Made by a program: the position numbers and the translations under genes
Shown here: positions 42,352 through 51,787 of the stretch, in pieces
How the letters are laid out: each line of letters begins with the position of its first letter
Numbering within the stretch: the stretch's first letter is position 1
Notes under the pieces: generated by a model
Databases searched by the model: none
The model's input: only the letters and a program-made list of their open reading frames with translations
Told to the model about the DNA's origin: nothing
NCBI RefSeq assembly: GCF_000966285.1
Contig: NZ_KQ031391.1
Span: forward strand, 124,001-188,000
Length of the DNA stretch: 64,000 nt
Direction: 5' to 3'
Origin: Pseudofrankia sp. DC12
GTDB lineage: Bacteria; Actinomycetota; Actinomycetes; Frankiales; Frankiaceae

Positions 42352-43617
42352 TCAGCTCCAGAGGGTGGCGATGGGAGCAGCGACGATGTTGGCGCCGAGG
42401 GGGTAGATACGTCGCCCGGTATGCAGGACGACACCGGCGAGGAAGCGGTCGTCGAGCTCGTCGCATAGCCAGGCGAGGTGGCGGCCGGCGTCACGGCCAG
42501 GCGCGGCGTCGGCCTTGACCTCGAGGCCGATCACACGCCCGCCGCCCAGTTCGACGAGGATGTCCACCTCGTGGCGGCCGGCTTCCTGGCGCAGGTGGTG
42601 AAGGCGGGGCCGGCTGGAGCTGACCGGGACCTCCGCGCGCAGCTGCGCGACGACGAAGGTGTCGAGGATCCGCCCGAGAAGGTCGCCGTCGCGCAGGACG
42701 GCGGGGACGTCGACGCGCAGCGCGGCGCCGATGAGGCCGGGGTCGGTGAGGTAGCGCTTGGGAACCTGGACGAGCCTCTTGAGCCGGTTCGTCCACCACG
42801 ACGGCAGGGAGTCGACGACCAGCAGGTTCCTGAACAGGCCCTCGTAGGCATCGGCGGTCTTTGCGTTGATCCTGGCGGCCTCGAAGACAGTCTTGTTGGT
42901 AACGATACCGGCCGAGTTCAGCGCCAGCACCTCGAAGAAACGGCGCAGCCGGTCGGGGTCGCGGGACTCCCCCAGCAGTTCGACGTCACGGGTGAGCAGC
43001 TGGTCGAGGTAGCTGTCCAGCCAGTCCTCGCGCCGGGCCGGCGACAGACGCAGCGCAGGTTCAGGGAAGCCGCTTCGCAACGCCAGCTCGATGTAGCCCA
43101 CCAGGTCCGGAGGGTCATCCGGGGGCCGCAGCGAGTCCAGGCCACCGTCGACCACCCGGTCAAAGAACGTCGGGCCGTCGATCCGACCGGTGATCTCACG
43201 CATCGCCAGGCCCGCCATGGCCAGCCGGACGAGCCGGCCGGTGCCGGGCCAGCTCTGCGCCTGCAGGTCCGCGCGAACGGAACCAGCAACCAGGAACCGC
43301 CCAGGGCTGGGATCGACGTCGACCGCACGTTTGATCGCGCCCAGCACATCGGGAACCACCTGCCACTCGTCGAGCAGCACCGGCTCAGGGAACTGACGCA
43401 ACGCCGCGTCCGGGTCCGCCCGGAAGGCCACGGCCTCACCAGGCTCGTCGAGGCGCACCACGGTCCGCGCGTGCCGCGCCGCCGTCGTCGTCTTCCCCGT
43501 CGCCCGAGGCCCTACAAGAAGCACCGCGGGCAGTTCGGAGAGCATCTCGGCGATCCGGCCATCCACCAGCCTCGGCAGGTAAGAACCATGCACAACCACC
43601 GCGGGCCAGCCCCTCAC
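42352..43617 (-). CDS. AAA-type ATPase with DUF4143
   Basis: A 421-residue protein: LPAVLLVGPRATGKTTTAAR (Walker A, ~30-49), EPVLLDEWQVVPDVLGAIKR (Walker B region) and GRFLVAGSV form the ATPase core. A C-terminal domain has RHEVDILVELGGGRVIGLEV (DUF4143), close to nuclease-fold motifs (E-V-D-x(8)-G-x-E-V-K). Such proteins are common singletons in actinobacteria and archaea with no agreed function. It converges with recD2. The start may be a few codons later (GTG near 43600). Three 23-bp repeats lie upstream. Confidence 0.8.
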   Translation of the reverse strand: MRGWPAVVVHGSYLPRLVDGRIAEMLSELPAVLLVGPRATGKTTTAARHARTVVRLDEPGEAVAFRADPDAALRQFPEPVLLDEWQVVPDVLGAIKRAVDVDPSPGRFLVAGSVRADLQAQSWPGTGRLVRLAMAGLAMREITGRIDGPTFFDRVVDGGLDSLRPPDDPPDLVGYIELALRSGFPEPALRLSPARREDWLDSYLDQLLTRDVELLGESRDPDRLRRFFEVLALNSAGIVTNKTVFEAARINAKTADAYEGLFRNLLVVDSLPSWWTNRLKRLVQVPKRYLTDPGLIGAALRVDVPAVLRDGDLLGRILDTFVVAQLRAEVPVSSSRPRLHHLRQEAGRHEVDILVELGGGRVIGLEVKADAAPGRDAGRHLAWLCDELDDRFLAGVVLHTGRRIYPLGANIVAAPIATLWS

Positions 43618-43640
43618 GACGTCAGCTCACGAGGCCGACT

Positions 43641-43709
43641 ACCAGTCTCACGCGTCGGCAAGCACCAGTCTGACGCGTATCAGAGTACCACTCTCACGCA
43701 CTGCGGAGT
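43641..43709. repeat. Three tandem 23-bp imperfect repeats
   Basis: Units start at 43641, 43664 and 43687 with ACCAGTCTCACGCG, ACCAGTCTGACGCG and ACCACTCTCACGCA; a fourth partial one (ACCGGTC) starts at 43710. The period is exactly 23 bp. They lie between the DUF4143 ATPase gene and an integrase-type transposase fragment, so they could be the subterminal repeats of that element or an iterated operator. Too few and too short for CRISPR. Confidence 0.6.
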
Positions 43710-43745
43710 ACCGGTCGGACACATGGCGATCTCCAGACCCTGTAC

Positions 43746-43990
43746 CTAGCCCAGGCCGACGAGTCCACCCTGGTTCCTGCGGTGCCCCCAGCTCGGGTTT
43801 CTCCCACGCGAGACGCAGAACCAGCTCGCGGATCTCCCGGCGGACCGGTGGCCGCCCGGGCGAGGCCCGCCGACAGGTCCACCCACGGGCGAGGAGCTTA
43901 CGGTGCCACCGCAACACCGTGGCCGGAGTGACAAGGAACGAACCCCACCGAGCCCGGGGCAGCAGCCGGGACAACGCCTCTCAACGGCTC
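43746..43990 (-). pseudogene. Integrase-core (IS481/IS3-like) transposase fragment
   Basis: Minus-strand SRLLPRARWGSFLVTPATVL, RWHRKLLARGWTCRR, SPGRPPVRREIRELVLRLAW, EKPELG and, after a frame change, HRRNQGGLVGLG match the region before the integrase core of IS481-like transposases (FLVTPATLLRWHR.LV, GRPP...E...LVLRLA.ENP.WG). The rve catalytic domain is absent. It ends where the IclR gene ends. Confidence 0.65.
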
Positions 43991-44766
43991 GTCCGCCGGG
44001 CGACAGCGCGGTCGCCGGTGAGCCGGGCGGCGACCAGGTCGGCGGTCTCCGCGACGAGGCCGACGATCCTGTCCCGAGTGGCGGCTGTGACCTCCGCCGC
44101 GGGGTAGGTGACGGCGACGGAGGCAGCGGGCCGTCCGTCGGGGGTGAGCACGGGTACCGCCACGGAAGCAAAACCGGGTGTGACCTCACCGTCCTCCTCC
44201 GCGTGACCACGTCGGCGCACGTCAGCGAGCACCCGCCGTAGAGCGGACAGAGACCGTGGCCCCACGTCGTGGCGCAGCACGAAGGCGTCCCGGTCGGGGA
44301 ACAGCGCCCGCACCTGGGCCGCGGGCAGGGCCGCGAGCATGGCACGGCCGCTTGCGGTGAGGTGGGCGGGGAGCCGGACCCCGACATCGGTGATGAGCGG
44401 AGGGCGTCGTGGCGCCCGCTCTTCGATGACATAGACGACCTCCCGCCCGTGCAGCACCGCCAGGTGGGCCGTGTGCCCCGCCCGGTCGACGAGGTTGGCC
44501 ACCGGGACTCGGGCAAAGCGCTGAAGCGGAGCCTGCCGCGAGTAACCGCTTCCGAGCTCGTAGGCGCTCAGCCCCAGGCTGTATCGACGTTCGTCAGGAA
44601 GGTGCACGACGAATCCCTCAGCCATCAGCGTGGCGAGCAGATGGTAGGTGGTGGAGCGCGGGAGGTTCAGGTCCCGGCTGATCGTGGCGGCGGCCACCGG
44701 CTGGGGCTGGCGGCTCAGGTGGCGCAGGATCGCGAGCACCTGCGCCGCGGCCGGGACGTTGCTCAC
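43981..44766 (-). CDS. IclR-family regulator of the hut operon
   Basis: A 261-residue IclR protein. The winged helix (QVLAILRHLSRQPQPVAAAT, SRDLNLPRSTTYHLLATLM, ~8-48) is followed by the effector domain (GHTAHLAVLHGREVVYVIEE, LTASGRAMLAALP, GFASVAVPVLTPDGRPAASV). It is divergent from hutH with 91 bp between. That gap contains a TGTCTG-N6-CAGACA palindrome, the probable operator. It probably responds to urocanate or histidine, as hut regulators do, but the ligand is inferred. Confidence 0.88.
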   Translation of the reverse strand: MSNVPAAAQVLAILRHLSRQPQPVAAATISRDLNLPRSTTYHLLATLMAEGFVVHLPDERRYSLGLSAYELGSGYSRQAPLQRFARVPVANLVDRAGHTAHLAVLHGREVVYVIEERAPRRPPLITDVGVRLPAHLTASGRAMLAALPAAQVRALFPDRDAFVLRHDVGPRSLSALRRVLADVRRRGHAEEDGEVTPGFASVAVPVLTPDGRPAASVAVTYPAAEVTAATRDRIVGLVAETADLVAARLTGDRAVARRTSR

Positions 44767-44785
44767 CTCGCGCCCGAATGCCGAC

Positions 44786-44803
44786 TGTCTGGGATCACAG
44801 ACA
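44786..44803. promoter_or_regulatory. Palindrome between iclR and hutH, probable IclR operator
   Basis: TGTCTG GGATCA CAGACA is a perfect 6-bp inverted repeat with a 6-bp centre, 20 bp from the iclR start and 55 bp from the hutH start. Its size and place fit an IclR-type site that could control both genes. Confidence 0.6.
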
Positions 44804-44857
44804 CATTGTGCTCCGCGGGTATGGCGCCCTGGGGGCAGGAGCGGGTGGACTCGTGGT

Positions 44858-46396
44858 GTGGAGGACGTAACTGTCGGAGTGGCGGGGCTGACCCAGGACG
44901 ACGTCGTGTCCGTGGCCCGCGGCGACGCCCGGGTCCAGCTCTCGGCCGAGGCGCTCGAGGCGATCGCCGCGGGCCGCGCGGTGATCGATGCCCTGGCCGC
45001 CGATGCCGAACCCCACTATGGCGTCTCCACCGGCTTCGGCGCGCTGGCGACCCGGCCCATCCCGGTGGGGTCGCGAGCCCAGCTGCAACGCAGCCTGGTC
45101 CGCTCGCACGCCGCAGGCTCGGGACCCGAGGTCGAGCGGGAGGTCGTCCGGGCGATGATGCTGCTGCGCCTGTCCACCCTGGCCACGGGCCGGACCGGCG
45201 TCCGCCCGTCGGTGGCGCGGACCTACGCGGACCTCCTCAACGCCGGCATCACGCCCGTCGTCCGCGAGTACGGCTCGCTCGGCTGCTCCGGGGACCTCGC
45301 ACCGCTCGCGCACTGCGCTCTGGCGGCGGTCGGCGAGGGCGAGGTTCGCGACGCCGGCGGTGCGCTGGTCCCCGCCGCCGCCGCGCTCGCGGCAACCGGG
45401 ATCGAGCCATTGGTGCTGCGGGAGAAGGAGGGCCTCGCCCTCATCAACGGCACCGACGGGATGCTCGGCATGTTGGCCCTGGCCTGCCACGACCTCACCC
45501 TCCTGCTGCGCGCCGCGGACATCTCCGCGGCGATGAGCATCGAGGCGCTGCTCGGGACCGATGCCGCGTTCGTCCCCGAACTGCAGGCGCTTCGACCGCA
45601 CCCGGGGCAGGCGGCGAGCGCCGAGAACCTCCGCGCCCTGTTGTCCGGGTCGCCGATCATGGCCAGCCACCGGAGCCCGGACTGCGCCCAGGTTCAGGAC
45701 GCCTACTCGCTGCGGTGCACTCCGCAGGTGCACGGCGCGGCCCGGGACACCGTGACCCACGCGCGCCTCGTCGCCTCCCGCGAGCTCGCCAGCGCCGTCG
45801 ACAACCCCGTGCTCACGCCTGACGGCCGCCTGAAGAGCAACGGGAACTTCCACGGAGCGCCCGTGGCCTACGTCCTGGACTTCCTCGCCATCGTCACCGC
45901 AGATGTCGCGTCGATGTCCGAGCGCAGGACCGATCGCCTGCTCGATGTGCATCGCAGCCAGGGCCTTCCGGCGTTCCTTGCCGACGATCCCGGCGTCGAC
46001 TCCGGACTGATGATCGCCCAGTACACCCAGGCCGGCATCGTCTGCGAGCTGAGGCGACTGGCCACGCCGGCCTCGGTCGACTCGATCCCCTCGAGTGCTC
46101 TGCAGGAGGACCACGTCTCGATGGGGTGGTCGGCCGCGCGCAAGCTGCGCCGTTCACTCGACGGCCTGACCCGAGTGGTCGCCATCGAGATCCTGACGGC
46201 CGCTCGGGCGCTCGATCTGCGCGCCCCGCTGGCTCCCGCCGCCGGAACCGGGGCTGTCCGCGGCCTCGTGCGGACCGTCGTCGGAGGGCCTGGACCGGAC
46301 CGCTACCTGTCTCCCGAGATCGAGGCTGTCGTGGGGCTGGTGGCGTCCGGAAGTGCCCTGACCGCGGCCGATGCCGCCTGCGGCCCGCTCATCTGA
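44858..46396 (+). CDS. hutH: Histidine ammonia-lyase
   Basis: A 512-residue histidase that removes ammonia from L-histidine to give urocanate. GTG 44858 is chosen because family similarity begins there (GLTQDDVVSVARGDARVQLS); the open frame upstream overlaps the divergent regulator. Conserved parts: PHYGVSTGFG (Tyr54), the MIO triad in GSLGCSGDLAPLAHCAL (Cys143-Ser-Gly), QDAYSLRCTPQVHGAARD, SRELASAVDNPVLTPDG and LQEDHVSMG. The triad has Cys instead of the textbook Ala, a variant I also expect in other actinobacterial histidases; Ser and Gly, which form most of the MIO ring, are kept. First gene of the hut operon. Confidence 0.92.
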   Translation: MEDVTVGVAGLTQDDVVSVARGDARVQLSAEALEAIAAGRAVIDALAADAEPHYGVSTGFGALATRPIPVGSRAQLQRSLVRSHAAGSGPEVEREVVRAMMLLRLSTLATGRTGVRPSVARTYADLLNAGITPVVREYGSLGCSGDLAPLAHCALAAVGEGEVRDAGGALVPAAAALAATGIEPLVLREKEGLALINGTDGMLGMLALACHDLTLLLRAADISAAMSIEALLGTDAAFVPELQALRPHPGQAASAENLRALLSGSPIMASHRSPDCAQVQDAYSLRCTPQVHGAARDTVTHARLVASRELASAVDNPVLTPDGRLKSNGNFHGAPVAYVLDFLAIVTADVASMSERRTDRLLDVHRSQGLPAFLADDPGVDSGLMIAQYTQAGIVCELRRLATPASVDSIPSSALQEDHVSMGWSAARKLRRSLDGLTRVVAIEILTAARALDLRAPLAPAAGTGAVRGLVRTVVGGPGPDRYLSPEIEAVVGLVASGSALTAADAACGPLI

Positions 46397-46463
46397 ACCT
46401 CGTCTCACCTGAGCCTCGTCCGCTGACCCCCGCCGTCCGGCCCGTCACCCAGAGGAGCCCCCG

Positions 46464-48122
46464 ATGTCAGGCCCCCGCCCCGTGCGGTCCCCCCGCGGCA
46501 CCACGCTGACCGCCCGGTCCTGGCAGACCGAGGCGCCCCTGCGGATGCTGCAGAACAACCTCGACCCCGAGGTCGCGGAGCGACCCGACGATCTCGTCGT
46601 CTATGGCGGCACCGGAAGGGCCGCGCGAAGCTGGGACGCCTTCGACGCCATGATCCGGACGCTGACGACGCTGCGCGAGGACGAGACGATGCTCGTCCAG
46701 TCGGGCAAGCCGGTGGGCGTGCTGCGGACCCACGAGTGGGCCCCGCGAGTGCTGATCGCCAACTCCAACCTCGTGGGCGACTGGTCCACCTGGCCGGAGT
46801 TCCGGCGGTTGGAGGCGCTGGGGCTCACCATGTACGGGCAGATGACGGCGGGATCCTGGATGTACATCGGGACCCAGGGCATCCTGCAGGGCACCTACGA
46901 GACGTTTGCCGCCGTGGCCGACAAGCGGTTCGGCGGGACCCTCGCCGGGACGCTCACCCTCACCGGTGGCTGCGGCGGGATGGGCGGCGCGCAGCCGCTG
47001 GCGGTCACCCTCAACGGCGGGGTCTGCCTCATCGTCGACGTCGACCGCTCGCGGCTCCAGCGCCGGGCGGAGCACCGTTACCTCGACGAGGTCGCGCCGG
47101 ACCTCGACACCGCCATCGCCACTGTCCTGCGGGCGAAGGCGGACCGCCGGGCGTTGTCCGTAGGGGTCACCGGCAACTGCGCCGAGGTCTTCCCGGAACT
47201 GCTGCGCCACGGGGTCGCCGTCGACATCGTCACCGACCAGACCAGCGCGCACGACCCGCTCGCCTACCTCCCCGAGGGCGTCGCCGTCGAGGACTGGCAC
47301 GACCTCGCCGAGCGCAAGCCCGAGGAGTTCACCGACCGGGCCCGCGCCTCCATGGCCAAGCACGTGCAGGCGATGGTCGAGTTCGCCGACGCGGGCGCGG
47401 AGGTGTTCGACTACGGCAACTCGATCCGGGACGAGGCCCGCCTCGGCGGGTACTCGCGGGCCTTCGAGTTCCCCGGCTTCGTGCCCGCCTACATCCGGCC
47501 GCTGTTCTGCGAGGGCAAGGGACCGTTCCGCTGGGTGGCGCTGTCCGGCGACCCGGCCGACATCCACGCCACCGACGAGGCCGTCCTGAAGCTCTTCCCC
47601 GACGACGACCGGCTCCAGCGATGGATGCGGGGAGCGCGGGAGCGCATCGCCTTCCAGGGACTCCCGGCCCGCATCTGCTGGCTCGGCTACGGCGAGCGCG
47701 ATCGCGCCGGGGCGAGGTTCAACGAGATGGTGGCCTCCGGCGAGCTCACGGCCCCCATCGTGATCGGCCGCGACCACCTCGACACCGGCTCGGTCGCCTC
47801 CCCGTACCGCGAGACCGAGTCGATGCTCGACGGCTCGGACGCCATCGCCGACTGGCCGCTGCTCAACGCGCTGGTGAACACCTCGTCGGGAGCCAGCTGG
47901 GTCTCGATCCACCACGGCGGCGGGGTCGGCATCGGCCGGTCCCTGCACGCCGGCCAGGTCTCGGTGGCCGATGGCACGGAGCTGGCCCGGCAGAAGCTCG
48001 AGCGGGTCCTGACCAACGACCCCGGGACGGGCATCCTCCGCCACGCCGACGCCGGTTACGGCAGAGCCGACGACGTCGCCCGCGCCGCCGGCGTGCGGAT
48101 ACCCATGCGGGAGGGCGAGTGA
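46464..48122 (+). CDS. hutU: Urocanate hydratase
   Basis: A 552-residue urocanase of normal length that converts urocanate to 4-imidazolone-5-propionate with NAD as a prosthetic group. Typical segments are [127 protein letters not shown] and [18 protein letters not shown]. It starts at ATG 46464 after AGAGGAGCC and overlaps the next gene by 4 bp (GTGA). Confidence 0.95.
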   Translation: MSGPRPVRSPRGTTLTARSWQTEAPLRMLQNNLDPEVAERPDDLVVYGGTGRAARSWDAFDAMIRTLTTLREDETMLVQSGKPVGVLRTHEWAPRVLIANSNLVGDWSTWPEFRRLEALGLTMYGQMTAGSWMYIGTQGILQGTYETFAAVADKRFGGTLAGTLTLTGGCGGMGGAQPLAVTLNGGVCLIVDVDRSRLQRRAEHRYLDEVAPDLDTAIATVLRAKADRRALSVGVTGNCAEVFPELLRHGVAVDIVTDQTSAHDPLAYLPEGVAVEDWHDLAERKPEEFTDRARASMAKHVQAMVEFADAGAEVFDYGNSIRDEARLGGYSRAFEFPGFVPAYIRPLFCEGKGPFRWVALSGDPADIHATDEAVLKLFPDDDRLQRWMRGARERIAFQGLPARICWLGYGERDRAGARFNEMVASGELTAPIVIGRDHLDTGSVASPYRETESMLDGSDAIADWPLLNALVNTSSGASWVSIHHGGGVGIGRSLHAGQVSVADGTELARQKLERVLTNDPGTGILRHADAGYGRADDVARAAGVRIPMREGE

Positions 48123-49297
48123 CCTTCGAGGCCATGTGGGGTGACCTCGGACCGGTCGGTCGCGCGGCCGCCACCGGCGGGTACCGGAGGTTCGCCTGGA
48201 CGTCCGAGGACAGCACGCTGCGGCACTGGTTCACCGGAGAGGCCACGTCCCGCGGTCTCGACGTCGTCACCGACCGCGCCGGCAACGTGTGGGCCTGGTG
48301 GGGAAACCCCGACGCCGGGACCCCGGGGGTCGTCGTCGGTTCCCATCTCGACTCTGTGCCCGACGGCGGCGCGTTCGACGGGCCGCTCGGCGTGGTATCC
48401 GCCTTCGCCGCCGTGGACCAGCTGCGGGCCAGCGATTTCCGACCGGCGGTACCGCTGGGTATCGTCTGCTTCTCCGACGAGGAAGGCGCCCGGTTCGGGA
48501 TCGCCTGCGCCGGCTCGCGCCTCATCACCGGAGCCCTTCCCGCCGACCGGGCCCGCGCGTTGCGCGACGGCGACGGCATCACGCTGGCCGAGGCGATGGC
48601 TCGCGGCGGCCACGACCCGCGCCACGTCGGACCGGACCCGGAAACGCTGCGGCGCATCGGGATGTTCGTCGAGCTGCATGTCGAGCAGGGCCGCGGCCTC
48701 GCCGGTCTCGGCCGCCCGGTGGCGGTGGGCTCGTCCATCTGGCCGCATGGCCGGTGGCGCCTGGATCTGGAGGGTGAGGCCAACCACGCCGGCACTACCC
48801 GGCTCGCCGACCGTCGGGACCCGATGCTCGACCTCGCACACGTCGTCACGGCCGCGCGGGCATCGGCCGGCATCGTGGGGTGCGTGGCCACCGTCGGGAA
48901 GGTGCGGGTGATCCCGAACGGGGTCAACGCGATCCCGTCCCGGGTCACCGCGTGGCTCGACGCCCGCGGCCCGGTGGAGCACGACGTTCGTTCCGTCGTC
49001 AACGCCGTCGCGACAGCCGCGGGCCGCGATCCGGTCGAGGAGTCCTTCACGGCCGCGACGGATTTCGATGCCGCGCTGGTCGGACGGGTGGCGAAACTGC
49101 TCGGCGACGCCCCTGTGTTGGGCACCGGCGCCGGTCACGACGCCGGAATCCTGGCCCAGGCGGGAATCCCCACAGCGATGTTGTTCGTGCGCAACCCCAC
49201 CGGCGTCTCCCACTCCCCGGCCGAGTATGCCGAGACCGCCGACTGCCTCGCGGGGGTCGACGCTCTGGCGCGGGTCCTCGAGGACGTGGCCGGCTGA
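48119..49297 (+). CDS. M20-family amidohydrolase (allantoate amidohydrolase-like) in the hut operon
   Basis: A 392-residue zinc amidohydrolase. GTG 48119 overlaps the hutU stop. Metal-site parts are [20 protein letters not shown] (His and bridging Asp), [18 protein letters not shown] (Glu pair), [30 protein letters not shown] and [20 protein letters not shown]. This is the allantoate amidohydrolase/N-carbamoyl-amino-acid hydrolase family, which splits N-carbamoyl or related amides. No hutG-type deformylase is found in this operon, while hutF would yield N-formyl-L-glutamate. The M20 enzyme is therefore a good candidate for the last step (formylglutamate to glutamate plus formate). That is inference from context. 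Confidence 0.85.
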   Translation: MTFEAMWGDLGPVGRAAATGGYRRFAWTSEDSTLRHWFTGEATSRGLDVVTDRAGNVWAWWGNPDAGTPGVVVGSHLDSVPDGGAFDGPLGVVSAFAAVDQLRASDFRPAVPLGIVCFSDEEGARFGIACAGSRLITGALPADRARALRDGDGITLAEAMARGGHDPRHVGPDPETLRRIGMFVELHVEQGRGLAGLGRPVAVGSSIWPHGRWRLDLEGEANHAGTTRLADRRDPMLDLAHVVTAARASAGIVGCVATVGKVRVIPNGVNAIPSRVTAWLDARGPVEHDVRSVVNAVATAAGRDPVEESFTAATDFDAALVGRVAKLLGDAPVLGTGAGHDAGILAQAGIPTAMLFVRNPTGVSHSPAEYAETADCLAGVDALARVLEDVAG

Positions 49298-49307
49298 GGC
49301 GGGCGGG

Positions 49308-50621
49308 ATGAGATGGTTCGCCGACGACGCCGTGCTGTCCACCGGCCCGGCGCGCAACGTCCTGTTCGAGGCCGCCGACGGCCGGTTCACCAGCATTCGG
49401 CCCGGCACCGAGCCGGGCGGCGCCGCCCGGCTGCCCGGCGTCGTGCTGCCCGGCTTCGCGAACGGCCACAGCCACGCCTTTCACCGCGCTCTTCGGGGGC
49501 GGACCCACGACGGCCCCAGCGACTTCTGGAGCTGGAGGCGGGCGATGTACGCCGTCGCCGGGCGGCTGGACCCGGACAGCTACCTGGCCCTCGCCCGCGC
49601 CACCTACGCCGAGATGGCGCTGGCCGGAATCACGTCGGTCGGCGAGTTCCACTACCTGCATCACGGCCGCGACGGCACTCCCTACGCCGACCCGAACGCC
49701 ATGGCGGAAGCCCTTCGCGAGGCCGCCACCGACGCCGGCATCCGGCTGACGGTCCTCGATACCTGCTACCTCGCTGGCGGTATCGGGAGCGACGGCCACA
49801 CGTCCCTGGCCGGGCCGCAGCTGCGGTTCGGTGACGGCACCGTCGGCGCCTGGGCGGAGCGGGTCGAGCTGCTCCGCGAGTCGGAGCGGATGCGGGTGGG
49901 AGTCGCGGCGCACTCGGTGCGGGCAGCGCCTCGGGAGGCCCTGCCGACCGTGGTCGCGCAGGCGCGGGGGCGGCCGTTGCACATCCACCTGTCCGAGCAG
50001 CCCGCCGAGAACAAGGCCTGCGCCCGGCTCTACGGATGCACGCCGACCGCCCTGCTCGCGGAGGCCGGCGTGCTCGGGCCCACCACCACGGCGGTCCACT
50101 CCACCCACCTGACCTCCGCCGACGTCGACCTCCTGGGCCGCTCCGGGACCACGGTCTGCCTGTGCCCTGGCACCGAGCGCGACCTCGCCGACGGCATCGG
50201 GCCGGGCGGGGCGCTGCGCGCCGCGGGTGCGCCGCTCAGTGTGGGCAGCGACCAGAACACCTTTATCGACCTGTTCGGTGAGATCCGCGGGGTGGAGGAG
50301 CACGAGCGGCTGACCTCGCTGCGGCGTGGCCATTTCGGGCAGGACCAGCTGCTGGGCTTCCTCACCGGCCATGCGGCCATCGGCTGGGATGCCGGCCGGC
50401 TCGAGGTGGGTGGCCGGGCCGATCTCGTGGCCGTGCGGCTCGACACCCCGCGTACCGCCGGGGTGGCGGCCGAGCAGATCCTGATGGCCGCGACCGCCGC
50501 GGACGTCGACACCGTCGTGGTGGACGGCCGGACCGTGGTGGCCGGCGGACAGCACGTCCTCGGCGACATCGGCCGGCTGCTCGCGGCGGCGATCTCAGCT
50601 GTGTGGGAGCATGGACGATGA
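49308..50621 (+). CDS. hutF: Formimidoylglutamate deiminase
   Basis: A 437-residue amidohydrolase-superfamily enzyme that turns N-formimidoyl-L-glutamate into N-formyl-L-glutamate and ammonia. Metal ligands lie in [18 protein letters not shown] (HxH), [15 protein letters not shown] and [17 protein letters not shown] (Asp). SFWSWR-like [10 protein letters not shown] and [13 protein letters not shown] are typical of HutF. ATG 49308 follows GGCGGGCGGG. The stop overlaps the hutI start (ATGA). Confidence 0.9.
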   Translation: MRWFADDAVLSTGPARNVLFEAADGRFTSIRPGTEPGGAARLPGVVLPGFANGHSHAFHRALRGRTHDGPSDFWSWRRAMYAVAGRLDPDSYLALARATYAEMALAGITSVGEFHYLHHGRDGTPYADPNAMAEALREAATDAGIRLTVLDTCYLAGGIGSDGHTSLAGPQLRFGDGTVGAWAERVELLRESERMRVGVAAHSVRAAPREALPTVVAQARGRPLHIHLSEQPAENKACARLYGCTPTALLAEAGVLGPTTTAVHSTHLTSADVDLLGRSGTTVCLCPGTERDLADGIGPGGALRAAGAPLSVGSDQNTFIDLFGEIRGVEEHERLTSLRRGHFGQDQLLGFLTGHAAIGWDAGRLEVGGRADLVAVRLDTPRTAGVAAEQILMAATAADVDTVVVDGRTVVAGGQHVLGDIGRLLAAAISAVWEHGR

Positions 50622-51787
50622 GCAGCATCCTCGTCGGTGGGATCGGTGAGCTGGTCACCAACGACTCCTCGGTCGGGGACGGGTCCCCCCTCGGCATCCT
50701 GACGGACGCCGCCGTCGTGGTAAGCGAGCGCCAGGTCCACTGGGTGGGCCGCGAGGCGGACGCCCCGGCGGCGGACCATCGCGTGGACGTCGGTGGGCGC
50801 GCGGTAATCCCCGGCTTCGTGGACTCCCACGCGCACCTCGTGTTCGACGGTGACAGGGCGGGCGAGTTCGCCGCCCGGATGGCCGGAACCCGCTACGACG
50901 GTGGCGGCATAGCCACCACCGTGGCGGCCACCCGCACGGCGACCGACGAGCGGCTGCGGACCTCGCTCACCGCGCGGATCGCGGAGATGCGCGCGCAGGG
51001 AACCACGACGGTCGAGATCAAGAGCGGCTACGGCCTCACCACCACCGAGGAGGCCCGGGCGCTGCGGCTGGCACGGGAGGTCACCCCCGAGACCACGTTC
51101 CTGGGGGCGCACGTGGTGCCACCGGGGATCGACCGGGCGGACTACGTGCGGCTGGTGTGCGGCGAGATGCTCACAGCCTGCGCCCCCTACGCGCGATGGA
51201 TCGACGTCTTCTGCGAGCCGGCCAGCCCGGCCGCGTTCGACGGCGACGAGGCACGCGTGATCCTGCTGGCGGGCAGGGGGGCTGGACTCGGCCTGCGGGT
51301 CCACGGCAACCAGCTCTCAGCCGGGCCGGGGGTTCGGCTGGCTGTCGAGCTGGGGTGCGCGAGCGTCGACCACTGCACGCACCTGACCGACGCGGACGTC
51401 GACGCGCTGGCCGGCGGGACCACTGTGGCCACGCTGCTCCCCGGCGTCGAGTTCTCCACCCGCTCGCCTTACCCCGACGCCCGGCGGCTGCTGGACGCCG
51501 GCGTGACCGTGGCGCTCGCCACCGACTGCAACCCCGGCAGCTGCTACACGTCCTCAATGCCGCTGGTGATCGCGCTGGCCGTCCGGGAGATGTTCATGAC
51601 CCCGGCCGAAGCGCTGTCCGCGGCCACCGTGGGCGGGGCACAGGCCTTGGGGCGTGACGATGTCGGCGTCCTCGCGCCCGGACGCAACGCCGACCTCACG
51701 GTGCTGGACGCCCCCAGCTACCTGCACCTGGCCTACCGTCCCGGCGTCCCGCTCGCCCGCGCACTCACTCTTTCCGGTCGGTCCTAG
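50618..51787 (+). CDS. hutI: Imidazolonepropionase
   Basis: A 389-residue amidohydrolase that opens imidazolone-5-propionate to N-formimidoyl-L-glutamate. The metal site is in [37 protein letters not shown] with SVDHCTHL, and [30 protein letters not shown] is a HutI hallmark. It is last in the operon. Its final 23 bp overlap the end of the convergent lyase gene on the other strand. Confidence 0.92.
   Translation: MSSILVGGIGELVTNDSSVGDGSPLGILTDAAVVVSERQVHWVGREADAPAADHRVDVGGRAVIPGFVDSHAHLVFDGDRAGEFAARMAGTRYDGGGIATTVAATRTATDERLRTSLTARIAEMRAQGTTTVEIKSGYGLTTTEEARALRLAREVTPETTFLGAHVVPPGIDRADYVRLVCGEMLTACAPYARWIDVFCEPASPAAFDGDEARVILLAGRGAGLGLRVHGNQLSAGPGVRLAVELGCASVDHCTHLTDADVDALAGGTTVATLLPGVEFSTRSPYPDARRLLDAGVTVALATDCNPGSCYTSSMPLVIALAVREMFMTPAEALSAATVGGAQALGRDDVGVLAPGRNADLTVLDAPSYLHLAYRPGVPLARALTLSGRS

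Noticed and set aside
43641-43715. A CRISPR array
   Set aside because: Only three imperfect units, with no spacers distinct from repeats and no cas genes.
44648-44857. A longer hutH from an ATG near 44648
   Set aside because: It would overlap the divergent iclR coding region, and similarity to histidases begins only after GTG 44858.
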